DNA from: Candidatus Nomurabacteria bacterium
GTDB lineage: Bacteria; Patescibacteriota; Minisyncoccia; Phycocordibacterales; PALSA-1337
Assembly (NCBI GenBank): GCA_943349555.1
Contig: CALQZK010000007.1
Span: 1-20,087 of the forward strand
Direction: 5' to 3'
DNA length: 20,087 nucleotides
Part shown: positions 13,733 through 20,087 of the stretch, piece by piece
Numbering within the stretch: position 1 is the stretch's first letter
How the letters are laid out: the number at the start of each line of letters is the position of its first letter
The notes under the pieces: model-generated
Told to the model about the DNA's origin: nothing
What the model saw: only the letters and a program-made list of their open reading frames with translations
The model's database searches: none
Position numbers and translations under genes: made by a program

Positions 13733-14947
13733 CTATTTAATACTGATTTTCACAAACCTCTTCTTCCCAATTCTCAAAACGACATCTTTTTCTACTTTTA
13801 TAGATTGATCCGTAATTATTTCTTCAGTCCCAACTACAGAAACACCGTTTCCTTCTACTAGACGGCGCCAATCGCTATTTGATGAGATTAATTTTGACTG
13901 GACTAGAAGGTTGCGGATGCTGGAGCCATGCTGGGCGGTGATTTCCATAATATCTTCCGGAACTTCCCCCTTTTTGAATGTGTTTTCGAAAGCTTCTTCT
14001 GCTTTCTTTGCTTCATCTTCAGAAAAATACAATTTTACAATTTCATATGCAAGTTTCATTTTTATCTCTTTTGGATTTGTCCCAGAATCTAGTGCTGTTT
14101 TGTATTGTGCAATCGCGTCTGAACTGACACGTGTAACAAGAGTAAAATATTTAATAACGAGATCATCGCGCAAAGACATGGTTTTTCCATATACATCAGT
14201 AGCAGAATCCAGCAGATTAATAGTATTTCCCCAACTAGAACTCATTTTCCTGCCGTCCAAGCCATCAATGAGAGGATTTGTGATGATGTCCTGAGGTTCC
14301 TGTTTGTAATGCCTTTGCAATTCCCTACCAGCTAAAAGATTGAACCTCTGGTCGGTCCCTCCAATCTCCACATCTGCTTTTATAGCAACCGAATCATACC
14401 CCTGCATCAAAGGGTACATCAATTCACGAAGTGAGATTCTTTTTCCTCCATCCAAACGTCTCTTTATATTCTCTCTTGCAATAAAATCGCTCAAGGAAAA
14501 GGCATCGGCTTGCTGACATATTTCTTTATAGCTCAATTTTCCAAGCCAGTCGTTATTATGATGAGTTTCGCATTTATTAATGTCGATGACCTTGCCTGCT
14601 TGATCAATATAGTCTTTCATATTCTTTTTCACTTGTTCTTCAGTAAGCATTGGCCTTTCGCTATCTTTATCAGAAGTATCGCCAATTACTGCAGTGAAGT
14701 CTCCTATTATTAAAACTATTTTATGTCCAAGTTCCTGAAAGTCACGAAGTTTAAGAAGTGGGATAGCACGACCAAGATGAATATTAGGACTTGTAGGATC
14801 AATCCCTAATTTAATACGGAGCTGTTTTCCGCTTTTCAATTTAGTCTTCAGCCTCTCTCTTTCTATAACTTCTTCAACCCCGCGCGAGAGCACGTCATCT
14901 ATCTTCTTCTCATCCGTCACTATAGCCGTCTTTTTTATTCCAAACAT
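13733..14947 (-). CDS. tyrS: Tyrosyl-tRNA synthetase
   Basis: 404 aa from the chosen ATG. This class I synthetase charges tRNA-Tyr with tyrosine. The HIGH-type motif is HLGR (57-60, in GIDPTSPNIHLGRA). The KMSKS loop is KMSSS (234-238, GRKMSSSWGN). Tyrosine-site features include LMYPLMQGYDSVAIKADVEIGGTDQRFN. A C-terminal S4-like RNA-binding domain occupies about 335-400 (IRNLLVQSKLISSNSDWRRLVEGNGVSV). The frame opens two codons earlier (ATG TGC ATG). The second ATG is preferred because an extended -10 (TGT TAGATT) ends 6 nt before it and abuts the first. The gene is divergent from the PBP. Confidence 0.96.
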   Translation of the reverse strand: MFGIKKTAIVTDEKKIDDVLSRGVEEVIERERLKTKLKSGKQLRIKLGIDPTSPNIHLGRAIPLLKLRDFQELGHKIVLIIGDFTAVIGDTSDKDSERPMLTEEQVKKNMKDYIDQAGKVIDINKCETHHNNDWLGKLSYKEICQQADAFSLSDFIARENIKRRLDGGKRISLRELMYPLMQGYDSVAIKADVEIGGTDQRFNLLAGRELQRHYKQEPQDIITNPLIDGLDGRKMSSSWGNTINLLDSATDVYGKTMSLRDDLVIKYFTLVTRVSSDAIAQYKTALDSGTNPKEIKMKLAYEIVKLYFSEDEAKKAEEAFENTFKKGEVPEDIMEITAQHGSSIRNLLVQSKLISSNSDWRRLVEGNGVSVVGTEEIITDQSIKVEKDVVLRIGKKRFVKISIK

Positions 14948-14953
14948 GCACAT

Positions 14954-14962
14954 AATCTAACA
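14954..14962 (-). promoter_or_regulatory. tyrS extended -10 promoter
   Basis: On the minus strand TGT TAGATT (hexamer 14954-14959) ends 6 nt before the ATG at 14947. The hexamer is a 4/6 match, helped by the upstream TG. Confidence 0.45.
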
Positions 14963-14966
14963 TGTA

Positions 14967-14975
14967 TGGTACAAT
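14967..14975 (+). promoter_or_regulatory. PBP extended -10 promoter
   Basis: TGG TACAAT (hexamer 14970-14975) ends 6 nt before the ATG at 14982. It is an extended -10 with no clear -35. It lies back to back with the tyrS promoter. Confidence 0.55.
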
Positions 14976-14981
14976 TTTACC

Positions 14982-17522
14982 ATGTCGTCACATCGTTCTC
15001 GCCATAAGAAATGGTGGGTCAAACACCTCAAAGCCCTTATGCTCTCCACAGTCTCGCTCTTTCTAGTTATCACAGGAATAACGGTCATTTGGTTCTCTAC
15101 CCTTCAAATTCCAGACTTGACGGCTTTTCAAACTCGCAAAGTGGCTCAATCCACACAGATATTCGACCGTACAGGAGAAATTCTACTCTATGACATCCAT
15201 GGGGATACGAAAAGAAAGGTCATCGCCTTCGCCGATATTTCCCAGGATATAAAAGACGCTACTATTTCCGTGGAAGACACGGACTTTTATCAACATCATG
15301 GCATCCAGCCAACTTCCATTATCAGAGCCGTCATCGCCAACATTTTGCAGGGGGAAAGCGCACAAGGTGGTTCGACCATCACCCAGCAGGTCATAAAAAA
15401 TTCTGTATTAACCAAAGACAAGACCATTACCAGAAAGCTAAAGGAGTGGATCTTGGCTATAAAGATAGAGAAGGTTTTGTCGAAAGAGCAAATTTTTGAG
15501 ACATATTTAAATGAGAGCCCATATGGAGGAAATATTTATGGAATTGAGATGGCAAGCAAGACTTTCTTCGGCAAGTCAGCAAAAGATGTGACCTTGGCAG
15601 AAGCGGCCTACTTGGCTTCTGTCCCGCAAGCTCCGACTTTCTACTCCCCTTATGGCAAAAACAAGGATAGGCTTGATGTAAGGCAGAAGATGGTATTGGG
15701 TAAAATGAAAGAGCAGGGGTATATAAATAGTGAAGAGTATGAGACAGCGCTCAAAGAAAATGTAAAATTCTTGGAGAAAAATATTTCCGGCTTCCGTGCT
15801 CCTCATTTTTCTATTTATGTCAGGGATTATTTGATTAAAAAGTATGGTCAGGACGCTGTGGACGAGGAAGGTCTGAGGGTGACGACAACCCTGGACTATA
15901 GAATGCAGGAAAAAGCCGAGAAGGTCGTGACGAGATTTGCTCCGACTCTTGCAACGGAATTTAATGCCAGCAATACGGCTATGGTCGCTATCAATCCAAA
16001 AAATGGAGATATACTGGCAATGGTCGGCTCTAGAAATTATTTCGATGAAAAAATAGAGGGGAATTTCAATGTAGCCACTGCTTACCGCCAGCCTGGTTCT
16101 ACATTCAAGCCTTTCGTGTACGCAACAGCTTTCATGAAAGGCTATACTCCAGAGACTGTCCTTTTTGATGTCCCAACAGAATTCTCCACGCAATGCACAG
16201 TGGAGGGAAAACCGAAAACTCCCACCATCGATCCCAAAACCTGCTATTCTCCAGTAGAATATGATGGATTGTGGGAAGGTCCGCTGACTATACGCCAAGC
16301 TCTGGCTCATTCCCGCAACATCCCGGCGGTAAAAGCTTTATACTTGTCGGGTATAAAAGAATCTTTGGCAACAGCGCGTGCTATGGGCATCACTAGCCTG
16401 ACAACTCCAGATAGATACGGTCTGACTCTTGTCCTTGGAGGTGGTGAAGTGTCTCTACTGGAACTTACAAGTGCTTATGGAGTCTTTGCCAATGACGGTA
16501 TCAGGAATCCCTACAGATCAATATTGAAAGTTGAGGATAGCAAGGGAAATATTTTGGAGGAGGCAAAGGATTCTCCGAACCAGGTCATAACACCCCAGGC
16601 TGCCCGTCAGATCTCGGATATTTTGTCCGATACCAAAGTTCGCATGAACAGTCTCATTCCCATTGGCGAAGCTCTGGGGGGCAAGCCGGTCGCTATCAAG
16701 ACTGGTACTACCAACGACTTCCGTGATGTATGGATAGAAGGATACACACCAAACATTGTTGTCGGCGCTTGGGCAGGAAAAAATGACAACACTTCCATGG
16801 GTAAAAAAGTTGCAGGTCTCATTATTTCCCCTCTCTGGGGAGCCTTCATGTCGGAGATAAATGAATACATTCCAAAAGAATACTTCAAAAAGCCTGAGCA
16901 GGATTCACCAGATATCAAACCGAGTCTGCGCGGAATATGGAAAGGAGGATTTTCTTACAGGATAGATACGATCTCTGGAAAAGTTGCAACAGAATTCACT
17001 CCGATAGAGACACAGAAGGAAGTTGTGTTGAATGGGGTCCATTCCATCTTGCATTGGGTAGATAAAGATGATTTAAATGGATCAATACCGACCAATCCAT
17101 CTACTGATTCCCAATACGAATATTGGGAATATGGAGTGAGAAACTGGTTTAATAACTGGAAGATGGGCAATCCAGATTTTATTGAAGCTGTATCATTTAC
17201 TATCCCAACTGACAGAGATAATGTGCATACTTCCTCCAGTTCTTTGAATGTCGCCATTTCATCTCCCTTTCCAAATGCCATCGTAAGTTCGAAATCAAGA
17301 GTGGACATTGCCCTAGCCATTACAGGAGTTAATCCGATAAAGAAATCAGAGCTTTATTTAAATGACCGATATATTTCCACAAATGAAACTAATCCTAAAG
17401 TTTTAAGCTTCATTCCACAGGAGGTCGGTGTGATCCAAGGAAAAAATATAATTAAAGTAGTAGTCTACGATAATATATTTAACAAAAAAGAAGTCTCTGT
17501 TGATGTGGTTATTGTTGACTGA
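14982..17522 (+). CDS. Class A penicillin-binding protein (transglycosylase/transpeptidase), PBP1A-type
   Basis: 846 aa. This bifunctional enzyme polymerises lipid II and crosslinks the peptides on the outer face of the membrane. A basic N-terminus and one TM anchor (about 18-39) lead into a GT51 domain: ISVEDTDFYQHHG with catalytic Glu99, GGSTITQQ (129-136), RKLKEWILAIKIE and YLNESPYGGNIYGIE. The transpeptidase domain has Ser373-X-X-Lys376 (PGSTFKPF), SRN (444-446) and KTGT (573-576). After about residue 740 comes a predicted beta-sandwich extension (PFPNAIVSSKSRVDIAL onward), probably Ig-like and cell-wall facing. It converges with the small gene at 17529, with 6 nt between stops. Confidence 0.96.
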   Translation: MSSHRSRHKKWWVKHLKALMLSTVSLFLVITGITVIWFSTLQIPDLTAFQTRKVAQSTQIFDRTGEILLYDIHGDTKRKVIAFADISQDIKDATISVEDTDFYQHHGIQPTSIIRAVIANILQGESAQGGSTITQQVIKNSVLTKDKTITRKLKEWILAIKIEKVLSKEQIFETYLNESPYGGNIYGIEMASKTFFGKSAKDVTLAEAAYLASVPQAPTFYSPYGKNKDRLDVRQKMVLGKMKEQGYINSEEYETALKENVKFLEKNISGFRAPHFSIYVRDYLIKKYGQDAVDEEGLRVTTTLDYRMQEKAEKVVTRFAPTLATEFNASNTAMVAINPKNGDILAMVGSRNYFDEKIEGNFNVATAYRQPGSTFKPFVYATAFMKGYTPETVLFDVPTEFSTQCTVEGKPKTPTIDPKTCYSPVEYDGLWEGPLTIRQALAHSRNIPAVKALYLSGIKESLATARAMGITSLTTPDRYGLTLVLGGGEVSLLELTSAYGVFANDGIRNPYRSILKVEDSKGNILEEAKDSPNQVITPQAARQISDILSDTKVRMNSLIPIGEALGGKPVAIKTGTTNDFRDVWIEGYTPNIVVGAWAGKNDNTSMGKKVAGLIISPLWGAFMSEINEYIPKEYFKKPEQDSPDIKPSLRGIWKGGFSYRIDTISGKVATEFTPIETQKEVVLNGVHSILHWVDKDDLNGSIPTNPSTDSQYEYWEYGVRNWFNNWKMGNPDFIEAVSFTIPTDRDNVHTSSSSLNVAISSPFPNAIVSSKSRVDIALAITGVNPIKKSELYLNDRYISTNETNPKVLSFIPQEVGVIQGKNIIKVVVYDNIFNKKEVSVDVVIVD

Positions 17523-17528
17523 GCATTG

Positions 17529-17798
17529 CTAGCGTATATCGTTTATATTTATTCCACGGACTTTCTGCTTAATTTCTTTTAAAATTAAAGTTTTTTTTAT
17601 ATAAATTTCATTTTTTATCATAGAGGAAGTTTTTAAAATCAATTCCCCTGCCGATATTTTTATATCTTTCATTTCCAAACCAACTTTGGCATGTTTTTTT
17701 ATAATTTCAATGATCAAATCGTAAGCCTGTATCTGCAAGGCCACTTTACCTTGAAATTTATTAAAAAATCCTGCCAGGCTTTTCATACTGCTTTGCAT
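17529..17798 (-). CDS. Small protein downstream of dnaN, possibly DciA/DUF721-like
   Basis: 89 aa, starting 3 nt after the dnaN stop on the same strand and so almost certainly cotranslated with it. It is lysine- and isoleucine-rich, with no signal or TM segment. An N-terminal helical part (SLAGFFNKFQGKVALQIQAYDLIIEIIKKH) is followed by KDIKISAGELILKTSSMIKNE, then a helix (KTLILKEIKQKV) and a final strand ININDIR. The order 'beta strand with L-x-V/L-K-x-S-S, helix, terminal I-x-D-I-R' resembles the DUF721 core of DciA, the replicative-helicase partner often encoded near dnaA. The resemblance is by eye, and the N-terminal half is not diagnostic. It could be an unrelated CPR-specific protein. 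Confidence 0.7.
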   Translation of the reverse strand: MQSSMKSLAGFFNKFQGKVALQIQAYDLIIEIIKKHAKVGLEMKDIKISAGELILKTSSMIKNEIYIKKTLILKEIKQKVRGININDIR

Positions 17799-17801
17799 TT
17801 G

Positions 17802-18908
17802 TTATCTATTCATAGGCATCACTATGTAGCGGAAGGTATTATCCGAAACAGGAGTAATGATAAGCGGACGATGCATGCCGTTAAAAGTCAGGGCAACGCT
17901 GTCAGAATCAACGGATTGGAAGCAGTCGATGATATATTTGTAATTGAAATTTATGTCCACAGCCTCGCCAGTGACGACGGCATCTAGTGCTGTGAGGTTT
18001 TCTCCAATGTCATTGTTTTTTGTCTTTATTTCGCATTTTTTGGAGTCTGGTGCCACTTTTATATTGATCTGGTTGAATTTATCGGAGAAAATATTTGAGA
18101 GCTTGAGGGCATTCATCAAATCCTGCTTCAAGAGAATTGCTTCGGTGACTCCCTGCTTGGGTATGATCTGCTTGTAGTCAGGGAAAACCCCGTCGATCAC
18201 TCTCGACACCAAGTAAACTCCATTATAATTGAAAGAAATCTGATTTTTATCCAATTCCACATTCACTTCGCCATTTATATTTTCCAAGACACGCAGAATT
18301 TCCGGAATATTCTTATGTGGAATGAGTATGGTGCCGAAATCTTTATTTTTCTTTATCTTTACCCTTTTTTCTGCCAGTCGGAATGAGTCTGTCGCCACAA
18401 AAACCACAAATTCCTCTTCGCAGTAAACATAGACACTGGAAAGTTCCGGCTTGATGCTGGAAATAGATGAGCTGTACCAGACAGATTTCAACCCCTTAAC
18501 AAAATCAGGTGCATTTAAAGAAAAACTATTACCAGAATCCGCACGAGGAATACTTGGGAAGTCATCATGAGGTAAAGTTTTAATAACCCCAGAACTTTTT
18601 GCTGTATTTATTTTTACATTACCCTGCTGAAGAGTGATCTTCACACCTTTTTCTCCATCAGAAATCCCCCCGACGAAAGAAGCTAGGGTCGAACCGGGAA
18701 TCGCGGCAACACCAGGCTCCTCCACTTTCGCAGGAATAATTATTTCTATACCAAGATCAAGATTGGTTGCTTTGATAACTAGATGATTATCTTTCGTTGC
18801 TTCGAGAAGAAGACACGACAAGACCGGCAGTGTCATATGCTTACCGGAAATTCTCTCCGCTAGTCCAACAGCCTCTCTTAATTTTTCTTGTGCACATTCT
18901 ATTCTCAT
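17802..18908 (-). CDS. dnaN: DNA polymerase III beta subunit (sliding clamp)
   Basis: 368 aa, normal length, built of three similar clamp domains. The dimer encircles DNA and tethers polymerase III and other proteins. Diagnostic segments are LPVLSCLLLEA near residue 27, VFVATDSFRLAEKRV in the middle domain, SRVIDGVFPDYKQIIP, and the C-terminal FRYIVMPMNR, which contributes to the partner-binding pocket (canonical YLVMPM). It lies downstream of dnaA across the oriC-like gap. AATAAT (18915-18920) ends 6 nt before the ATG, so dnaN probably has its own leaderless promoter inside the AT-rich unwinding region. Confidence 0.98.
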   Translation of the reverse strand: MRIECAQEKLREAVGLAERISGKHMTLPVLSCLLLEATKDNHLVIKATNLDLGIEIIIPAKVEEPGVAAIPGSTLASFVGGISDGEKGVKITLQQGNVKINTAKSSGVIKTLPHDDFPSIPRADSGNSFSLNAPDFVKGLKSVWYSSSISSIKPELSSVYVYCEEEFVVFVATDSFRLAEKRVKIKKNKDFGTILIPHKNIPEILRVLENINGEVNVELDKNQISFNYNGVYLVSRVIDGVFPDYKQIIPKQGVTEAILLKQDLMNALKLSNIFSDKFNQINIKVAPDSKKCEIKTKNNDIGENLTALDAVVTGEAVDINFNYKYIIDCFQSVDSDSVALTFNGMHRPLIITPVSDNTFRYIVMPMNR

Positions 18909-18914
18909 ATCTTT

Positions 18915-18920
18915 ATTATT
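18915..18920 (-). promoter_or_regulatory. dnaN -10 element
   Basis: AATAAT on the minus strand ends 6 nt before the dnaN ATG. The surroundings are so AT-rich that the match alone is weak; support comes from the repeated 6-nt spacing in this window. Confidence 0.4.
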
Positions 18921-18934
18921 ATTTATATTAATAC

Positions 18935-18962
18935 TTATTATTATTATTAGTCCTGTGGATAT
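18935..18962 (-). other. DnaA box plus TAA-repeat tract (candidate DnaA-trio unwinding element)
   Basis: Read on the minus strand: ATATCCACA (18962-18954), then GGAC, then five consecutive TAA units (18949-18935). A DnaA box, a short G/C-containing spacer and repeats of 3'-AAT-5' fit the published DnaA-trio consensus (3'-G/A, A, T/A-5') of bacterial basal unwinding systems. More TAA units follow up to the dnaN start. Confidence 0.55.
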
Positions 18963-19150
18963 GGTGATAACTTTTTCTAGCCTTATTTTTCAACATATTT
19001 TCTAACTCACTACTGTTGATAACGTTTTTATAACTTCTGACCACTTTTTAAAAATAATTTTTCTCCATTTCTTCTTAAAAGTTATCTACACCATCGGCGG
19101 TTTTTTCTACAGTTATTCCACAACTTATCTCCAGTTTTCCACAGACTTTT

Positions 19151-20087
19151 CTACAGCATTCCACGGATCTGGGAGATCTCCTCCATTAAAATTGGATTTG
19201 TTTTTATCTCCCCCCTCACCTTTTCATAGGAGTGGATGACCGTCGTGTGATCCCTTCCTCCCATTTTTTCCCCGATTGAGGGAAAGGAAACACTCAGGTC
19301 TTCTCGCAGAATATACATGATGACTTGGCGAGGTTTGACCACCTCTTTCTTGCGAGTTTTATCATATATACTCTCTTCATCAACATTGTAAAATTCGGAA
19401 ACAATCTTAATAACATCTTTGATGGAAATATTCTTCTTAGGTTTTGTGCTATTTTTAACCAAATTTTTTATTTCAAGTAGTGACAAAGGTCGATTCTTGA
19501 GCTGAGTTTGGCAGACAATAGCGTTAACTACCCCTTCCAACTCGCGGACATTGGTCTCAATGCTAGAAGCCAGGAATTCCAATATACCTTCTTCTAGAAT
19601 AATATTGCTGATTAGGCTCTTGGCCTTCAGAATTGCCACTCTGGACTCTTGATCTGGTGCGGGAAGCTCTATAATCATACCGGCATTGAACCGGGACTTG
19701 ATGCGGTCTTCCAGCCCTGGAATAAAGTTCGGATGCTTATCGCAAGAGAAGACTAGTTGGCGACCGCTCTCGTGGAAAGTATTGAAGAGATGAAAGAATT
19801 CCTCCTGAAATTTATCTTTGCCAGAAAAGAACTGAACATCGTCCATGATGATGACATCGTACTTCCTATATTTTTCCTTGAATTGTTGGGCTTTATTGCT
19901 CTGGAGAGCATTGAAGTATTCTGAACCAAACTTTTCCGAGGTCAGATAGAAGACTTTTTTCTGTGGGTGATCCGCTTTAATGTGGTTCCCTATCGCTTGG
20001 ATGAGATGTGTCTTGCCATGACCTGTATTACCATAGATAAAGAGAGGATTGTAAGCGGCTCCGGGAGTTTTTACGACAGTTTTTGAC
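19151..20087 (-). CDS. dnaA: Chromosomal replication initiator DnaA (partial, N-terminus off window)
   Basis: The last 311 codons are present; domains I, II and the start lie beyond the right edge. The AAA+ domain III shows Walker A GNTGHGKT (visible residues 19-26; GHGKT replaces the common GLGKT) and Walker B VIIMDDVQF. The stretch FSCDKHPNFIPGLEDRIKSRF corresponds to the family SSD-x-P...LEDRLRSRF region. Domain IV ends with the DnaA signature GGRDHTTVIHSYEKV, which binds DnaA boxes in the major groove. Its stop overlaps the last DnaA-box-like 9-mer. DnaA opens oriC and recruits the helicase. Identification is secure. Confidence 0.98.
   Translation of the reverse strand, partial: SKTVVKTPGAAYNPLFIYGNTGHGKTHLIQAIGNHIKADHPQKKVFYLTSEKFGSEYFNALQSNKAQQFKEKYRKYDVIIMDDVQFFSGKDKFQEEFFHLFNTFHESGRQLVFSCDKHPNFIPGLEDRIKSRFNAGMIIELPAPDQESRVAILKAKSLISNIILEEGILEFLASSIETNVRELEGVVNAIVCQTQLKNRPLSLLEIKNLVKNSTKPKKNISIKDVIKIVSEFYNVDEESIYDKTRKKEVVKPRQVIMYILREDLSVSFPSIGEKMGGRDHTTVIHSYEKVRGEIKTNPILMEEISQIRGML

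Larger units (their letters stand above)
18909..19150. other. oriC: Putative replication origin (oriC) between dnaA and dnaN
   Basis: A 242-nt AT-rich gap in the classic dnaA-dnaN position. DnaA-box-like 9-mers on the plus strand are TTATCTACA (19082), TTTTCTACA (19103), TATTCCACA (19114), TTTTCCACA (19135) and TTTTCTACA (19147, reaching into the dnaA stop). On the minus strand they are ATATCCACA (18954-18962) and TTATCAACA (19014-19022). None is a perfect TTATCCACA; most are 7 or 8 of 9. Plus-strand box starts are 21, 11, 21 and 12 nt apart, close to whole helical turns. The dnaN-proximal third is almost pure A/T. No gene is visible here. Confidence 0.75.

Noticed and set aside
17523..17528. 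Terminator between the PBP and the small gene at 17529
   Set aside because: Only 6 nt separate the convergent stops, and no hairpin with a T-tract is visible across the junction.

Overview
The window looks like a piece of a Candidate Phyla Radiation (Patescibacteria, probably Parcubacteria-like) chromosome around the replication origin. The reasons are the compact housekeeping gene set, very short intergenic gaps, trimmed versions of universal proteins (YebC 176 aa, RF2 294 aa), CPR-style motif variants (GHGKT in DnaA, VMSGVGKG in CTP synthase), a tRNA gene without encoded CCA, and almost no Shine-Dalgarno sequences. UGA is used as a stop (ends of the genes at 7535 and 14982) and RF2 is present. 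This argues against the UGA-glycine lineages (Gracilibacteria, SR1). The lineage call is inference from these traits; no database was searched.

Layout from left to right. 1-3194 (minus): two exported proteins in one operon. The second is a partial multidomain protein with an IPT/TIG-like domain, a lipase-like Ser-Asp-His domain and a DUF5977-like tail; the first is a TIGR03790-family protein. 3230-7506 (minus): pyrG, ftsX, ftsE, prfB. 7535-8968 (plus): a polytopic membrane protein, abutting a convergent tRNA-Thr(CGU). 9082-11117 (plus): a PilB/GspE-type ATPase and a small coiled-coil protein. 11118-11403: a non-coding gap with a 27-nt inverted repeat closing a 174-nt element, a candidate structured RNA. 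11404-13446 (plus): ruvB-yebC-ruvC, Holliday-junction processing plus a YebC/PmpR protein. 13523-13732 (plus): a very acidic small protein. 13733-14947 (minus): tyrS. 14982-17522 (plus): a class A penicillin-binding protein. 17529-20087 (minus): dnaA (5' end off the window), an oriC-like gap, dnaN and a small DciA/DUF721-like protein.

Two themes stand out. First, at least nine genes have a -10-like hexamer ending 6-7 nt before the chosen ATG (pyrG, ftsE, prfB, the 7535 gene, pilB, yebC, tyrS, the PBP, dnaN), which predicts leaderless transcripts. This rule picks a shorter start than the longest ORF for several genes. Second, the dnaA-dnaN gap contains a phased row of DnaA-box-like 9-mers and, next to dnaN, a DnaA box followed by a short G/C tract and five TAA trinucleotides. 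That is the layout of a bacterial basal unwinding system with DnaA-trios.

I see no CRISPR array, insertion sequence, rRNA or convincing intrinsic terminator. The most novel-looking objects are the 11165-11338 structured element and the modular exported hydrolase-like protein at the left edge.
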